A stretch of 58,813 nt of DNA from Fusobacterium sp. (GCF_029258315.1 NZ_JARHZE010000063.1:1-58813); one strand, 5' to 3'. Positions 15,324 to 27,052 are shown, counted from the first letter of the stretch. The notes: generated from the letters alone by a model not told the origin. A program made the numbers and translations.

Positions 15324-15886
15324 TATTTCATCTCTCCTTTACTTTTAATAATATTTATTAATTCTTCACAAGATTTCTCAACAGTATAATTAATTATTGA
15401 AATATCATATTTTTCTTCATATTTTAATTCTTCTAAAGAATTTCTAAGTCTTAATTGAATAGTCTCTTCATCATCTGTTTTTCTTCCTCTAAGTCTTTCT
15501 TCTAATTCTTTTCTACTTGGAGTTTTAAAAAATATCATATTAGCGTCAGGATATTTATCTTTTACCTGTAATCCACCTTGTACATCGATTTCTAGTATAA
15601 CATTTTCTCCTTTTGCTAAACGACTTTCAACTTCAGATTTTAAAGTTCCATAATAATTTTCGTGAACTTTTGCAAATTCTAAAAATTCACCATTTTCTAA
15701 TTTTTTTTCAAATTCAGGTATTGTTAAGAAATAATAATCTTTACCATCTACCTCTCCAACTCTTGGCTTTCTTGTTGTTGCAGAAGTAGCTAAATTTATA
15801 TTTAACATTTTTCTTACTAATCTACATATTGTAGATTTTCCAGCTCCACTTGGTCCTGAAACTACAAATAAATGTCCTTTATTCAT
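15323..15886 (-). CDS. gmk: guanylate kinase
   Basis: GMP to GDP phosphorylation. 187 residues. The P-loop GPSGAGKST is at residues 11-19, the GMP-binding segment TTRKPRVGEVDGKDYYF lies near residue 38, and EIDVQGG near residue 98. Length and motifs are standard. It lies 22 bases behind the yicC-type gene, in the conserved yicC-gmk-rpoZ order. Confidence 0.97.
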   Translation of the reverse strand: MNKGHLFVVSGPSGAGKSTICRLVRKMLNINLATSATTRKPRVGEVDGKDYYFLTIPEFEKKLENGEFLEFAKVHENYYGTLKSEVESRLAKGENVILEIDVQGGLQVKDKYPDANMIFFKTPSRKELEERLRGRKTDDEETIQLRLRNSLEELKYEEKYDISIINYTVEKSCEELINIIKSKGEMK

Positions 15887-15908
15887 AATAATTGCTCCTT
15901 CACAAAGA

Positions 15909-16781
15909 CTATTCTATATTCATCGCTTGTTCTCTAATTTTTTCTATTTCGTTTTTACATTCAACAACTATCTTTGATATTTCATATGAACTACATTTTA
16001 CACCTGTAGTATTTAATTCTCTAAATATTTCTTGAAGTATAAAATCTATTTTCTTACCTACTATTTTTTCATCTGATTTTAATTCAATTTCTAATTGTTT
16101 TAAATGACTATCTAATCTTGATATCTCTTCTGATATATCACTTCTATCTGTAAAAAGTAAAATCTCTTTTAAAATATCTTCCTCTTTAAAAGTAACTTCT
16201 TCTCTTATAGTTTCCAATCTTTTTAAAAGTTTTTCTTTATAAATATCCACTACTTTTGCTTTATGAAGTTTTATAATTTCTACTCTCTCTTTTATAAAGT
16301 CCAATCTTTCTAAAAAATATTCTTTTAGTCTGTTTCCTTCTGTATTTTTAAATACTAAAAACTCTTCCAATAATTTTTCTAAATTTGAAAGAATAACCTC
16401 TTCATAATCATTAGTATCATTCTCTTTTCTTTTTATTACATTGAAGTTTCTAATTAAATAATCCATCTTATTAGTAAATTTATCATTTAATTTTTCTTCC
16501 ATTTGATTTAAGACTTTTAAATATGCTTCGCAAATTTTCTCATCATATTCAAAAAGATTATCTATATCTCTTCTATCCTCAAAATCTATTTTTAAATCAA
16601 TACTTCCTCTTGATACTTCTTCTCCAACTTTAGTTCTTATTTTAGTCTCTAAAAAATTTAAAGCAGAAGGCATCTTTATTTTTAAATTAAGATTTTTATT
16701 GTTTACACTCTTAATCTCCATATCAATTACAAAATCTTCACTTTGATAAGTAAGTTTTGAATAACCAGTCATGCTTCTCAT
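15909..16781 (-). CDS. YicC/YloC-family endoribonuclease
   Basis: 290 residues. It opens with the family signature MRSMTGYSK, and the C-terminal part has the conserved long helical segment (KKIDFILQEIFRELNTTG) with charged coiled-coil character before it. YicC was shown in E. coli to be an endoribonuclease; B. subtilis YloC belongs to the same family. AAAGGAG precedes the ATG. It starts just after the rpoC terminator, so it may be served by rpoBC read-through or by a promoter too weak to see in the 60-base gap. Confidence 0.9.
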   Translation of the reverse strand: MRSMTGYSKLTYQSEDFVIDMEIKSVNNKNLNLKIKMPSALNFLETKIRTKVGEEVSRGSIDLKIDFEDRRDIDNLFEYDEKICEAYLKVLNQMEEKLNDKFTNKMDYLIRNFNVIKRKENDTNDYEEVILSNLEKLLEEFLVFKNTEGNRLKEYFLERLDFIKERVEIIKLHKAKVVDIYKEKLLKRLETIREEVTFKEEDILKEILLFTDRSDISEEISRLDSHLKQLEIELKSDEKIVGKKIDFILQEIFRELNTTGVKCSSYEISKIVVECKNEIEKIREQAMNIE

Positions 16782-16811
16782 TTGAGTTTTCTCCTTTGTT
16801 TTCAGATGACA

Positions 16812-16837
16812 AAATAGGCGACCTTTGTCGCCTATTT
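16812..16837 (-). terminator. terminator after rpoC
   Basis: Perfect 11-bp stem AAATAGGCGAC-CTTT-GTCGCCTATTT six bases after the rpoC stop codon. It is the main end of the rplJL-rpoBC transcript. The tail on the minus strand is TGTCATC after the stem's TTT, so some read-through to the yicC-gmk genes is possible. Confidence 0.82.
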
Positions 16838-16843
16838 ATTAAA

Positions 16844-19800
16844 TTACTGTTCCTCTTTAACTTCTTCTGGAATTATTCTTTTATAATCAACATAACCTGT
16901 TCCTGCTGGTATTTTCTTACCAATGATTACATTTTCTTTTAATCCTTCTAAGTAATCTTCTTTTCCTTCAATTGCAGCATTAGAAAGAACTTTTGTTGTT
17001 TCTTGGAATGATGCAGCTGATATAAAGCTTTCAGTATTAACAGCAGCTTTTGTGATACCTTGAATTACTGGTTCATATTCTACTAATTTTTTACCTTTTG
17101 CTTTTAGCTCTTCATTTTCAAGATCAACTATTCTCTTTTCTATTACTTCGTCTTCTAGTAATAAAGAAGATCCTGAGTTTGTAATTCTTACTTTCTTGAA
17201 CATTTGTTTAACTATGATCTCAATATGTTTATCGTTTACTGTAACACCTTGATCTCTATAAACTTGTTGTACAGATTCTAGGATAAACTGTTCAGCAGCA
17301 ACTAATCCTTTGATACTTAAAATATCGTATGGAGAAATAGCTCCTTCTGTAATTTTATCTCCAGCTTTTATAAGCATTCCATCTGTTACTACTAAGTGAT
17401 CTCCAACAGATACTAAGTATTCTTTATATAATTCAGAATTTCTCTCATCTTTTATTAAGATTACTCTCATACCTTTTTTCTTCTTAGATGTAATTTCAAC
17501 TTTTCCATCTACTTCACTTAGTAAAGCTTTTCCTTTTGGATTTCTTGCTTCAAATAGCTCTTGTACTCTTGGAAGACCTCCAGTGATGTCTTTTGTTCCT
17601 TCTCCCTCTTTAATAAGTTTTGCTATAACTTGTCCTTTTGTTACTTTGTCACCTTCGTGAACCATCATATAAGCTCCAAATGGTATTTGATAGCTTGCTT
17701 TTACTTCTTTCTTCTCATCTAAAACAAGAAGTCTTGGGTTTAGGTCTCCAGAATCTACTGGTTTAACTGATAAGTATTCAGTAACTCCATATTTACTATC
17801 AAAGTTAGATTTAATAGTGATATCTTTATAAGCTACTATTCCGTCTTGGTCACATATAATTGGTACGTGATAAGGGTTTAAGTTAGCTAAAACTTGTCCA
17901 ACTTCTACAACATCTCCATCTTTTACTCTTAAAATAGATCCTGATGGGATTTCATGGTCATTGTTTCCTATTGTAATTTTAGCTGATTGGCTAACTACAA
18001 TTTCTTCTCCACTTTCTTCACTAACTAGTATTTTTACATCTTTGAACACTACTTTTCCAGCATTTTCTGCTTTTTTAGTAGTAGCTGAAGCTGTTGCTGT
18101 TGCAACTCCTCCTGTATGGAATGTTCTCATTGTAAGCTGCGTACCTGGTTCTCCGATTGATTGAGCTGCAATAACTCCAACTGCTTCTCCAAGTAATACT
18201 TCTTTGTGGTTAGATAAGTCCATACCATAACATTTTTTACATACACCTTTCTCTAAAGCACAAGTTAAAGGTGATCTAATTTTTATTTTCTTAATTTCTA
18301 ATTCTTCTATTCTCTTAATTAATTCTTTTCCGATTAGAGTATTTCTTGGAGCTATAACCTCTCCATTAACTATTAAGTCCTCTGCTAATACTCTTCCATC
18401 TATTCTTTCTGATAATTTTTCAATTACTTTTCCTTCAGAAATTAATTCAGAAACTTCAATTCCTTCATGAGTTCCACAGTCCTCAGCATTTACTATTACC
18501 TCATGAGAAATATCAACAAGTCTTCTTGTTAAGTATCCTGAATCGGCAGTTCTTAACGCTGTATCTGCTAGTCCTTTTCTAGCTCCGTGAGATGACATAA
18601 AGAACTCTAATACTGTTAGTCCTTCACGGAAGTTAGCTTTAATAGGTACTTCTAGGATTCTTCCTCTTGTGTCAGCCATGTTTCCTCTCATTGCGGCTAG
18701 CTGTCTCATCTGTTGGATAGATCCTCTGGCTCCTGAAGTCGCCATCATATATACTGGGTTGAATTGATCTAGTCCACCCATCATTGCATCTGTAACATCA
18801 GCAGTTGCTTGTGACCAAACTGCAATTGTTTTTCTGTATCTTTCTTCGTTTATTATTTTTCCTTCTTTATATTCTTGAGCGATAGCTGCTATATCATCGT
18901 CAGCTTTTTTCAATATATCTTTTTTAACTGCTGGAATTTCTAGGTCTTCTATACCAACTGAAACTCCTGCAAATGTAGAATAATGATATCCGAAGTTTTT
19001 AACATCATTGATAACTTCTGCAGTTTTTGTAAATCCATATCTATCATATAAATCAGCAATTAATTTCTTTAAAGGATTTTTTCCGTAAGTCATTCCATAG
19101 TTTCTGATTTCTTCTGGTAAGATTTCAGAGAATAGAATTCTTCCTGGAGTAGTTGTTACCATTTCTCCATTTATTCTTACTTTTATTATTGCATGAGTAT
19201 CTATAACACCATTTTCATAAGCAGTTAGAACTTGATCTCTATTAGAGAATTCTTTTCCTTCTCCTTTACATCCAGGTCTATCTTTAGTCATGTAGAAACA
19301 TCCCATAACCATGTCTTGTCCTGGTACTGCAATTGGTTGTCCATTTGATGGAGCAATTATATTATTAGGTGCTAACATTAGAAGTTTTGCTTCCATTATT
19401 GCTTCTGGAGATAGTACTAAGTGTACTGCCATTTGGTCTCCGTCAAAGTCAGCGTTGAACGCAGAACATACTAATGGGTGTAATCTTATTGCTTTTCCTT
19501 CTATTAATACTGGCTCGAAAGCTTGAATAGAAAGTCTGTGCAGTGTCGGTGCTCTATTTAATAATACAGGGTGTCCGTCAATTACATCTTCTATGATATC
19601 CCATACTTTATCATCTGACTCTTCAACTAATTTCTTAGCTGTTTTTACGTTAGATGCTAATTCTCTCTTAACTAGTTCTCTCATTATAAATGGTTTATAT
19701 AACTCAAGAGCCATTTTTTTAGGGATTCCACATTGATTCATTTTTAATGAAGGTCCAACAACGATAACTGATCTGGCAGAATAGTCAACCCTTTTACCTA

Positions 19801-20794
19801 GTAAGTTTTGTCTAAATCTTCCTTGTTTTCCTTTTAACATATCTGATAATGATTTTAGTTCTCTGTTATTTTGAGCAACAACAGGTTTTCCTCTTCTACC
19901 ATTATCTATTAAAGCGTCAACAGCTTCTTGTAGCATTCTTTTTTCATTTTTTACTACAATCTCTGGAGCTTTTATTTCTAAAAGTTTTTTCAATCTGTTA
20001 TTTCTGTTTATAACTCTTCTATATAAATCATTTAAGTCAGAAGTAGCAAATCTTCCTCCGTCCAATTGAACCATTGGTCTTAAATCAGCTGGTATTACTG
20101 GTACATTTTTTAATATCATCCAAGCTGGTTTGTTTTCAGATTCTAAGAAATCTCTAACTATCTTTAATCTCTTAGCAACTTTCTTTCTCTTTTGGCTAGA
20201 GTTTACATCCTCTAATTCTTTTTCTAACTCTTCTTTTAAAACTGCTAAATTAAGGTCTTCTAATAATCTTAAAATAGCTTCTGCTCCCATTTTTGCATCA
20301 AAAGAATTTCCATACATTTGTTTAAATAATTTATATTCTTTTTCATTTATAATTTTTCCAACTGGTAATGTTTCTTCATTACTTTGAACAACTATATATC
20401 TAGCAAAATATAAAACAGATTCTAATTCTTTAGGAGAAATTCCTAAAATTAAAGCCATTTTATTTGGTGTTCCTTTAGAATACCAGATATGAGATACAGG
20501 GGCAGCTAAAGCTATATGCCCCATTCTCTCTCTTCTTACTTTAGATTTTGTTACTTCAACACCACATTTTTCACAAACAAGACCTTTATATCTCATTCTT
20601 TTGTATTTTCCGCAACTACATTCCCAATCTTTTGTTGGTCCGAATATTTTTTCACAGAATAATCCATCCATCTCTGGATTTAATGTTCTATAGTTTATTG
20701 TCTCTGGTTTTGTAATTTCCCCATGAGACCATTCATATATTTTTTCAGGTGAAGCAAGTTTTATTCTAATTTTTTCAAAACTTTTTATTCCCAT
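16844..20794 (-). CDS. rpoC: RNA polymerase beta-prime subunit
   Basis: Largest subunit of RNA polymerase, holding the catalytic magnesium. 1316 residues. An N-terminal zinc finger (four Cys near residues 58-78), the invariant [12 protein letters not shown] in the middle, the trigger loop, and a second Cys cluster near residue 870 ([13 protein letters not shown]) are all visible. No long lineage-specific insertion was noticed. It lies 70 bases behind rpoB. Confidence 0.99.
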   Translation of the reverse strand: MGIKSFEKIRIKLASPEKIYEWSHGEITKPETINYRTLNPEMDGLFCEKIFGPTKDWECSCGKYKRMRYKGLVCEKCGVEVTKSKVRRERMGHIALAAPVSHIWYSKGTPNKMALILGISPKELESVLYFARYIVVQSNEETLPVGKIINEKEYKLFKQMYGNSFDAKMGAEAILRLLEDLNLAVLKEELEKELEDVNSSQKRKKVAKRLKIVRDFLESENKPAWMILKNVPVIPADLRPMVQLDGGRFATSDLNDLYRRVINRNNRLKKLLEIKAPEIVVKNEKRMLQEAVDALIDNGRRGKPVVAQNNRELKSLSDMLKGKQGRFRQNLLGKRVDYSARSVIVVGPSLKMNQCGIPKKMALELYKPFIMRELVKRELASNVKTAKKLVEESDDKVWDIIEDVIDGHPVLLNRAPTLHRLSIQAFEPVLIEGKAIRLHPLVCSAFNADFDGDQMAVHLVLSPEAIMEAKLLMLAPNNIIAPSNGQPIAVPGQDMVMGCFYMTKDRPGCKGEGKEFSNRDQVLTAYENGVIDTHAIIKVRINGEMVTTTPGRILFSEILPEEIRNYGMTYGKNPLKKLIADLYDRYGFTKTAEVINDVKNFGYHYSTFAGVSVGIEDLEIPAVKKDILKKADDDIAAIAQEYKEGKIINEERYRKTIAVWSQATADVTDAMMGGLDQFNPVYMMATSGARGSIQQMRQLAAMRGNMADTRGRILEVPIKANFREGLTVLEFFMSSHGARKGLADTALRTADSGYLTRRLVDISHEVIVNAEDCGTHEGIEVSELISEGKVIEKLSERIDGRVLAEDLIVNGEVIAPRNTLIGKELIKRIEELEIKKIKIRSPLTCALEKGVCKKCYGMDLSNHKEVLLGEAVGVIAAQSIGEPGTQLTMRTFHTGGVATATASATTKKAENAGKVVFKDVKILVSEESGEEIVVSQSAKITIGNNDHEIPSGSILRVKDGDVVEVGQVLANLNPYHVPIICDQDGIVAYKDITIKSNFDSKYGVTEYLSVKPVDSGDLNPRLLVLDEKKEVKASYQIPFGAYMMVHEGDKVTKGQVIAKLIKEGEGTKDITGGLPRVQELFEARNPKGKALLSEVDGKVEITSKKKKGMRVILIKDERNSELYKEYLVSVGDHLVVTDGMLIKAGDKITEGAISPYDILSIKGLVAAEQFILESVQQVYRDQGVTVNDKHIEIIVKQMFKKVRITNSGSSLLLEDEVIEKRIVDLENEELKAKGKKLVEYEPVIQGITKAAVNTESFISAASFQETTKVLSNAAIEGKEDYLEGLKENVIIGKKIPAGTGYVDYKRIIPEEVKEEQ

Positions 20795-20864
20795 ATTAAA
20801 TGTAAAGCCTCCTTAATCGAGATAAAGTTTTTACACTTTATAATTATAAAATCAAGATAATTTA

Positions 20865-23800
20865 TTACTCGTCATCTCCAAATGATAAATCATCATCTAA
20901 ACCTTCATCAGAATCATCTTCTAATTCTATTTCCTCTCCAAATGCTGGAGCTCCTAATGAAAATTCTGTTATTGTTTCTTCTTTATTATAATCTTCATCA
21001 ACATTGATTATATTTCCATCTTTATCAAATAATTCAATGTCTAAAGCTATTGCTTGGAATTCTTTTAACAATACTTTAAATGATTCAGGTAGATCAGCTT
21101 CTGGCATCTCTTCACCTTTTACGATAGCTTCATAAGTTTTTGTTCTTCCATTTATGTCATCTGATTTTACAGTTAACATCTCTTGAAGTATATTTGATGC
21201 TCCATAAGCTTCTAGAGCCCAAACCTCCATTTCTCCAAGTCTTTGTCCTCCAAATTGAGCTTTTCCTCCTAGAGGTTGTTGAGTTACTAATGAGTATGGT
21301 CCAATTGCTCTAGCGTGCATTTTGTCTTCTACTAGGTGGTGTAATTTTAACATATACATTATACCAACAGTAACTTTATTATCAAATGGATCTCCTGTTC
21401 TTCCATCGTAAAGTGTTACTTTACCACTTCTAGGATATCCTGATTTTTCTAAACGATCTTTTATTTCATCCTCAGTAGCTCCATCAAATACTGGTGTTGC
21501 TATGTATCTTTCATCTTTATTAGGTATTTTTTGTAAAGCTAGTCCTAAGTGAACCTCTAATACCTGTCCGATATTCATACGAGAAGGCACTCCTAGTGGG
21601 TTAAGAACAACGTCTAAGTGTGTTCCATCTGCTAAGAATGGCATATCCTCTGCAGGTAATACTCTTGAAACAACCCCTTTGTTTCCGTGACGTCCTGACA
21701 TCTTATCTCCAACTGTTATTTTTCTCTTTTCAGCAACGAAAATTCTAATAACTTTGTTTACACCAGCTTTTAAGTCATCACCGTTTTCTCTCGAAAGCTC
21801 TAATACTTCTACTACAGTTCCTTTTGAACCATGAGGCATTCTAAGTGATGTATCTCTTACATCTCTAGCTTTTTCTCCAAAGATAGCTCTTAATAATTTT
21901 TCTTCTGCAGGTGGCTCTGTTTCTCCTTTAGGAGCTGTTTTTCCAACAAGAATATCTCCAGCTTCTACTTCAGATCCTACTATTATGATACCATTAGCAT
22001 CTAGATTTCTTAAAGCTTCTTCTGAAACGTTAGGAATCTCTCTTGTTATTTCTTCGTCACCTAATTTTGTATTTCTAGCTTCAATTTCATATTCTTCTAT
22101 ATGTATAGATGTAAATACATCTTCTTTTCTTAATCTATCAGATATTAAGATCGCGTCCTCGTAGTTATATCCTTCCCAAGGCATGAATGCCATAAGAATA
22201 TTTCTTCCAAGTGCTAAATCTCCACCCTTTGTTGCAGGTCCATCAGCTATAACTGCACCTTTTTCAACTCTTTCTCCTAAATCAACAATTGGTTTTTGAT
22301 GTAAACACATTGCTTGGTTTGATCTTTCATAGTTTAATAAAGTATGAGTTACTTCAATTCCTTCATCTGACATAACTTTTATTAAATGAGCATCTACATA
22401 TGTAACTACTCCTGACACTTCACTTATAACTACTGCTCCAGAGTCAATAGCAACTTTTCTCTCTATACCTGTTCCTACATAAGGAGCTTCTGTTCTTAAT
22501 AATGGTACTGCTTGTCTTTGCATGTTTGATCCCATTAGTGCACGGTTAGCGTCGTCGTGTTCAAGGAATGGAATAAGTCCTGCTGATACAGATACAACTT
22601 GTTTAGGAGAAACATCTATATAATCAACTTTTTCTCCCTCAACTTGTAATATCTCATGACCAAATCTACAAGTTACATTTCCAATAAGTTTTCCATTTTC
22701 ATCAAATTTAGAGTCAGCTTGGGCGATGAATAATCCATCTTCTTCATCTGCTGCTAAATAATCTATTTTATCAAAGTTTACAATTCCATTTTCAACTTTT
22801 ACATATGGAGTTTCCATAAATCCATATTCATTTACCTTAGCATATGTAGCTAAAGATCCGATAAGTCCTATATTTGGTCCCTCTGGAGTTTCTATTGGAC
22901 AAACTCTTCCATAGTGAGAGTCGTGTACGTCTCTAACTTCGAATCCTGCTCTTTCTCTAGAAAGTCCTCCAGGTCCTAATGCAGAAATTCTTCTTTTATG
23001 TGTTAACTCAGCTAATGGGTTTGATTGGTCCATGAACTGTGATAACTGTCCAGATCCAAAGAAATCTAATATTAATGCGTTTAATGGTCTTGTATTTAAT
23101 AAAGATTGTGATGATAAAGTTTCAGAATCTTGTATTGTCATTTTTTCTCTTACCATTTTTGACATTTTAGCAAGTCCTGCTCTTATTTGCATTAATAGAA
23201 GTTCTCCAACTCCTCTTATTCTTCTGTTACATAAGTTGTCAATATCATCTGTTTGACCTTCACCATTAAATAAGTCCATTATAACTTCTATTGTTCTTCT
23301 AATATCTTCTTTTGTTAAAAGAATTTCATTAGAATCAACATCAATTCCTAATCTCTTATTTAATTTATATCTTCCAACTGGCTCTAGATCATATCTTTGT
23401 GGATTAAAGAACATTTGTCTTATTAATGATCTTGCTGATTCAACAGTTACTAAATCACCAGGTCTTAATTTTTTAAATACCTCAGTTACTGCCTCTTCTT
23501 TTGTTTCAGTATCATCATTTAATATTGTATTTGCTAATATTTTCTCTTTTGGTGATACTTTATAGTAAACTATATTTGTTACTTTTTTCTCAATAAGTCC
23601 TAATATAGTTTCAACTGTGATAAGGCTACCAGCTTCTCCTATAAACTCTCCATCTTCTTCATTAACAATATCTTCTTTTAAGAAGCATCCTTCTATTTCT
23701 TGTCTTAAATTTTCTAAAAGTTCTTCAGAATTTTTATAATTTCCATAATAAGTTGTTAAATCCAATTCTTTTGTTTCTAAAAACTCTTCCATTATTTCTT

Positions 23801-24440
23801 GATTGTTATCAAAAAATTCTATAGCTTTTAAGAATACAGTAGCTAATACCTTTTTCTTTCTGTCAATCTTAACATTTAAAAAGTCATTTTTATCAGTTTC
23901 AAACTCTAGCCATGTTCCTTTGTATGGAATAATTTTTCCTATAAAAAGGTCTTTTCCGATTTGTAGATTAACTTCTTTGTCAAAAGAAACTCCAGGAGAT
24001 CTATGTAATTGAGATACAACTACTCTTTCTGCTCCGTTGATAATGAATGTTCCTCTTGGAGTCATTAGAGGTATCTCTCCAAAGTAAACTAGACTCTCTT
24101 GAATTTCATTTCCACTTTTTTTGTTAGTTAGTCTTAGTCTAACTTTTAATGAAGCTGAATATGTTTTTCCTCTTTTTTTACACTCTAATTCATTATTTAA
24201 AGGTGGCTCAGCATCATGTAATTCATATGAGATATAATCTAAACGAATATCTCCATTTGAAGATTCTATTGGAAATATTTCTCTAAAAGCAGATTCTAAT
24301 CCTTTATTTTCTCTTGATAATGGACTAATTCTTGATTGAATAAAATCTTCATAAGAATTTAATTGAAATTCTAAAAAATGAGGCATTTCTCCTCTTTCTT
24401 TTATTTTTCCAAAATTAAATCTTTCAACGAGTTTCCCCAT
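20865..24440 (-). CDS. rpoB: RNA polymerase beta subunit
   Basis: 1191 residues. The rifampicin pocket segment ([20 protein letters not shown] followed by RISALGPGG) has the usual susceptible residues, including the His and Ser at the positions equivalent to E. coli 526 and 531. The C-terminal half has [12 protein letters not shown] and the [11 protein letters not shown] region. The very end is an acidic tail ([17 protein letters not shown]). It follows the hairpin at 24559-24587 that separates it from rplL. Confidence 0.99.
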   Translation of the reverse strand: MGKLVERFNFGKIKERGEMPHFLEFQLNSYEDFIQSRISPLSRENKGLESAFREIFPIESSNGDIRLDYISYELHDAEPPLNNELECKKRGKTYSASLKVRLRLTNKKSGNEIQESLVYFGEIPLMTPRGTFIINGAERVVVSQLHRSPGVSFDKEVNLQIGKDLFIGKIIPYKGTWLEFETDKNDFLNVKIDRKKKVLATVFLKAIEFFDNNQEIMEEFLETKELDLTTYYGNYKNSEELLENLRQEIEGCFLKEDIVNEEDGEFIGEAGSLITVETILGLIEKKVTNIVYYKVSPKEKILANTILNDDTETKEEAVTEVFKKLRPGDLVTVESARSLIRQMFFNPQRYDLEPVGRYKLNKRLGIDVDSNEILLTKEDIRRTIEVIMDLFNGEGQTDDIDNLCNRRIRGVGELLLMQIRAGLAKMSKMVREKMTIQDSETLSSQSLLNTRPLNALILDFFGSGQLSQFMDQSNPLAELTHKRRISALGPGGLSRERAGFEVRDVHDSHYGRVCPIETPEGPNIGLIGSLATYAKVNEYGFMETPYVKVENGIVNFDKIDYLAADEEDGLFIAQADSKFDENGKLIGNVTCRFGHEILQVEGEKVDYIDVSPKQVVSVSAGLIPFLEHDDANRALMGSNMQRQAVPLLRTEAPYVGTGIERKVAIDSGAVVISEVSGVVTYVDAHLIKVMSDEGIEVTHTLLNYERSNQAMCLHQKPIVDLGERVEKGAVIADGPATKGGDLALGRNILMAFMPWEGYNYEDAILISDRLRKEDVFTSIHIEEYEIEARNTKLGDEEITREIPNVSEEALRNLDANGIIIVGSEVEAGDILVGKTAPKGETEPPAEEKLLRAIFGEKARDVRDTSLRMPHGSKGTVVEVLELSRENGDDLKAGVNKVIRIFVAEKRKITVGDKMSGRHGNKGVVSRVLPAEDMPFLADGTHLDVVLNPLGVPSRMNIGQVLEVHLGLALQKIPNKDERYIATPVFDGATEDEIKDRLEKSGYPRSGKVTLYDGRTGDPFDNKVTVGIMYMLKLHHLVEDKMHARAIGPYSLVTQQPLGGKAQFGGQRLGEMEVWALEAYGASNILQEMLTVKSDDINGRTKTYEAIVKGEEMPEADLPESFKVLLKEFQAIALDIELFDKDGNIINVDEDYNKEETITEFSLGAPAFGEEIELEDDSDEGLDDDLSFGDDE

Positions 24441-24558
24441 TTACTCACACTCCTTCAATTTTAATGTCAATACCTAACCTTTTGAAAATAACTTTCTTAG
24501 TTTCAAAAGATTAAGTATTAACTACTACAAATTAAATTACAACTATTATAGATGACTA

Positions 24559-24587
24559 AAATAGGCACTCAGTTGGAGTGCCTATTT
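24559..24587 (-). terminator. attenuator between rplL and rpoB
   Basis: Perfect 12-bp stem AAATAGGCACTC-AGTTG-GAGTGCCTATTT, with a short T run on the minus strand (TTTTAG). It sits where other bacteria carry the rplL-rpoB attenuator that lowers polymerase subunit synthesis relative to L7/L12. No promoter for rpoB was seen in the remaining gap, so partial read-through is expected. Confidence 0.78.
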
Positions 24588-24621
24588 CTTTTTGTTCTGT
24601 ACAAACTTTCAGTTTAAAGAA

Positions 24622-24990
24622 CTATTTAACTTCTACTGTTGCTCCAGCAGCTTCTAATTTAGCTTTGATTTCTTCAGCTTCTTCTTTAGATGCTCCTTCT
24701 TTTATAGTTCCACCGTTGTCAGCTAATTCTTTAGCTTCTTTTAATCCTAATCCAGTGATTCCTCTGATTTCTTTAATAACTCCGATTTTTTTGTCTCCAG
24801 CTGATTTTAATATTACATCAAATTCAGTTTTCTCTTCAACTTCAGCTGCTCCTGTTCCTGCTGCTGCTACTGCTACTGGTGCTGCTGCAGTTACTCCAAA
24901 GTGCTCTTCTAAAGCAGATACTAATTCTCTTAATTCTAAAACTGACATAGCTTCTAAGTCAGCGATAAATTGTTGTTTATCAAATGCCAT
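24622..24990 (-). CDS. rplL: ribosomal protein L7/L12
   Basis: Stalk protein that recruits translation GTPases. 122 residues: an N-terminal dimerisation helix pair, an Ala/Gly-rich hinge (about 36-52), and the globular C-terminal domain with [26 protein letters not shown] precedes the ATG. It lies 60 bases behind rplJ. Confidence 0.98.
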   Translation of the reverse strand: MAFDKQQFIADLEAMSVLELRELVSALEEHFGVTAAAPVAVAAAGTGAAEVEEKTEFDVILKSAGDKKIGVIKEIRGITGLGLKEAKELADNGGTIKEGASKEEAEEIKAKLEAAGATVEVK

Positions 24991-25050
24991 TTATTTTCCT
25001 CCTTAAATTTTTACAATAATATGATTTATTTTTTATTTTTATTTTTTAAA

Positions 25051-25557
25051 TTATTCAGCAGAACCTTCTTTTTTGTCTGCTACTGCTACTAAACCATAAG
25101 CAAGTTTTCTTACTGGTCCTAACATTCCGTTTAACACCATAGATAATAATTGCTCTCTTGATGGTAAAGATGCTAATGCAACAACATCAGCTTCGCTAAC
25201 TCTTTTTCCTGTTAAATATCCACCTTTGATATTGAATATTTTAGCTTTAGCGTTTGCTTTTGCTACTTCGTTCATTATTTTAGCTGGTGCAACGATATCA
25301 TCATATCCGAATGCGAAAGATGTAGTACCTTCTAATATATCATCAAAAGAATCCTCAACTCCAGCTTCTTTAAGAGCTATTTTGAATAATCTGTTTTTAG
25401 CTACTAGATATTCTCCACCAGCTTCTCTTAAAGATTTTCTCAATTGAGTTTCCTCTTTAACTTTTATTCCTTCATAATCTACTAATACGATAGATTGCGC
25501 TCTTTTAATTTTTTCAACTAACACTGCTACTGCTTCTACTTTAGCTTGATTTGCCAT
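25051..25557 (-). CDS. rplJ: ribosomal protein L10
   Basis: Anchors the L7/L12 stalk and, with L12, represses its own mRNA in many bacteria. 168 residues. Typical VLVDYEGIKVKEETQLRK and VAKNRLFKIAL segments are followed by a C-terminal helix for L12 binding. AGGAGGTGACTTGGA precedes the ATG. The upstream leader at 25578-25730 matches the L10-leader type. Confidence 0.98.
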   Translation of the reverse strand: MANQAKVEAVAVLVEKIKRAQSIVLVDYEGIKVKEETQLRKSLREAGGEYLVAKNRLFKIALKEAGVEDSFDDILEGTTSFAFGYDDIVAPAKIMNEVAKANAKAKIFNIKGGYLTGKRVSEADVVALASLPSREQLLSMVLNGMLGPVRKLAYGLVAVADKKEGSAE

Positions 25558-25577
25558 TCCAAGTCACCTCCTCTTTT

Positions 25578-25730
25578 TTTAAAAAATACCCCCGCAACTA
25601 AGTTATCACTAGAGACGGAGGCTGTATTTTTCCATTGAGGTTTATGAATACCTGATTCCAACCTCGGTAGGGTTTACGGCTAAGCCACCTACTGTCTTTA
25701 GTATGGATTTATTATTTAATTTTATCCAAC
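25578..25730 (-). promoter_or_regulatory. L10 leader RNA with terminator hairpin
   Basis: Read on the minus strand, the leader contains GTAGG and CCTAC arms enclosing GGC-TTA-GCC, then a GAGGTT/AACCTC helix. This is the arrangement of the ribosomal protein L10 leader known from Firmicutes and other phyla. It ends in a hairpin pairing AATAC/CCTCCG with CGGGGG/TATT (about 25583-25632), followed by six T, placed just before the rplJ ribosome binding site. In B. subtilis, L10-dependent attenuation uses this layout. The family match is by eye, not by a covariance model. Confidence 0.78.
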
Positions 25731-25735
25731 AATCT

Positions 25736-25764
25736 ATTATAATATATTTTTCTAAAAAAATCAA
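25736..25764 (-). promoter_or_regulatory. promoter of rplJ-rplL-rpoB-rpoC
   Basis: Minus-strand TTGATT (complement of 25759-25764) and TATAAT (complement of 25736-25741), 17 bp apart, immediately downstream of rplA. It gives a leader of about 170 bases covering the L10 element. Confidence 0.82.
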
Positions 25765-25782
25765 GAAAAATTTTATTATTTA

Positions 25783-26490
25783 TTATCCTATTTCTTTAGC
25801 TACTAAAACTGGATCCATTTTTACTCCAGGTCCCATAGTTAATGAAACAGCTACAGTTCTTAAATATTGTCCTTTTGCATCAGCTGGTTTTAATCTTACG
25901 ATTTCTGCCATAAATGCTTTAAAGTTTTCATATATTTTTTCATCAGAGAAATCAGCTTTTCCGATTGGTACGTGAATAGATCCTAATTTGTCTACTCTGA
26001 ATGCTAATTTACCTTTTTTGAATTCAGCAACTGCTCCTGCGATATTAGGAGTAACTGTTCCTGATTTAGGGTTAGGCATTAATCCTTTAGTTCCTAATAT
26101 TTTTCCAAGTCTTCCTAATTTAGGCATCATATCTGGAGTAGCGATTACTAAGTCGAAGTCTAACCAACCTTGTTGGATTTTCTCGATGTATTCTTCAGCT
26201 CCAGCATAGTCAGCTCCAGCTTCTAATGCTTTGTTTATGTTTTCACCTTGAGTGATTGCTAATATTTTAACGCTTTTTCCAGTTCCGTGAGGTAAAACAA
26301 CTGTTCCTCTTATTTGTTGACTTGCATGTCTAGGGTCTACTCCTAATCTTAATGCAACTTCAACTGTTTCTAAGAAGTTAGCAGTTCTTGTTTTAACAAC
26401 TGTTTCTAAAGCTTCTTTAACTTCATATAATTTTGTACTATCTACTAACTTAGCAGCTTCTAAGTATTTTTTTCCTCTATGTTTTGCCAT
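25783..26490 (-). CDS. rplA: ribosomal protein L1
   Basis: Forms the L1 stalk at the tRNA exit site and acts as a translational repressor of its own operon. 235 residues. [17 protein letters not shown] start, GTGKSVKI near residue 68, and [13 protein letters not shown] near residue 137 are all standard. GAGGAGGAAG precedes the ATG, and a hairpin with GTGGT/ACCAC arms lies just upstream. Confidence 0.98.
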   Translation of the reverse strand: MAKHRGKKYLEAAKLVDSTKLYEVKEALETVVKTRTANFLETVEVALRLGVDPRHASQQIRGTVVLPHGTGKSVKILAITQGENINKALEAGADYAGAEEYIEKIQQGWLDFDLVIATPDMMPKLGRLGKILGTKGLMPNPKSGTVTPNIAGAVAEFKKGKLAFRVDKLGSIHVPIGKADFSDEKIYENFKAFMAEIVRLKPADAKGQYLRTVAVSLTMGPGVKMDPVLVAKEIG

Positions 26491-26508
26491 TTATTTACTT
26501 CCTCCTCT

Positions 26509-26534
26509 GTGGTCAATGGAATTTATCCTACCAC
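26509..26534 (-). promoter_or_regulatory. hairpin before rplA
   Basis: On the minus strand GTGGT and ACCAC close a 16-base loop, and AGAGGAGG follows at once. It closely resembles the hairpin before rplK (27011-27035). A candidate binding site for L1 or another regulator; function is inferred from position and repetition. Confidence 0.4.
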
Positions 26535-26559
26535 TATATATATCAAAAATCGCTTTTAA

Positions 26560-26985
26560 TTAATCTACTACTTTTATTCCCATAGATCTTGCAGATCCTG
26601 CTAATATTCTCATTGCTGCTTCAACTGATCCTGCGTTTAAGTCAGGCATTTTTGTTTCAGCAATTTCTCTTAATTTAGCTGTATTGATAGTTCCAGCAAC
26701 TTCTTTTTTAGAGTTTCCTGCTCCTTTGCTTGTTCCAGCTGCTTTCTTTAATAAGTCAGATGCTGGTGGAGTTTTCATTATAAATGTGAATGATCTGTCA
26801 TTGTAAACAGATATTTCAACTGGTATAATCCATCCTGCTTTATCTTGAGATTTAGCATTAAATGCTTTACAGAATTCCATTATGTTAACACCGTGTTGTC
26901 CTAAAGCTGGTCCAACTGGTGGTGCAGGGTTTGCTTTTCCTGCTGGTAATTGTAATTTTATAACTTTAATAACTTCTTTTGCCAT
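26560..26985 (-). CDS. rplK: ribosomal protein L11
   Basis: Part of the GTPase-associated centre. 141 residues. The Pro-rich N-terminal [19 protein letters not shown] (about 15-33) and the C-terminal rRNA-binding [13 protein letters not shown] are standard. GGAGGTGTAATATTAGGA precedes the ATG. It follows nusG in the conserved secE-nusG-rplK-rplA order. Confidence 0.98.
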   Translation of the reverse strand: MAKEVIKVIKLQLPAGKANPAPPVGPALGQHGVNIMEFCKAFNAKSQDKAGWIIPVEISVYNDRSFTFIMKTPPASDLLKKAAGTSKGAGNSKKEVAGTINTAKLREIAETKMPDLNAGSVEAAMRILAGSARSMGIKVVD

Positions 26986-27010
26986 TCCTAATATTACACC
27001 TCCAAAATGT

Positions 27011-27035
27011 GTGGTCCTAATGATTTTTCTCCCAC
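27011..27035 (-). promoter_or_regulatory. hairpin before rplK
   Basis: On the minus strand GTGG and CCAC enclose a 17-base loop beginning GAGAAAAAT, followed by ACATTTTGGAGG. The pattern GTGGNAG...ACCACA is shared with the hairpin before rplA. Confidence 0.4.
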
Positions 27036-27052
27036 TTGATTAATCCCTTTGA

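Noticed and set aside
24578-25006. A 142-codon plus-strand frame opposite rplL.
   Set aside because: It is the mirror of the Ala/Gly-rich rplL coding sequence, is Ser/Ala low-complexity, and has no supporting ribosome binding site.
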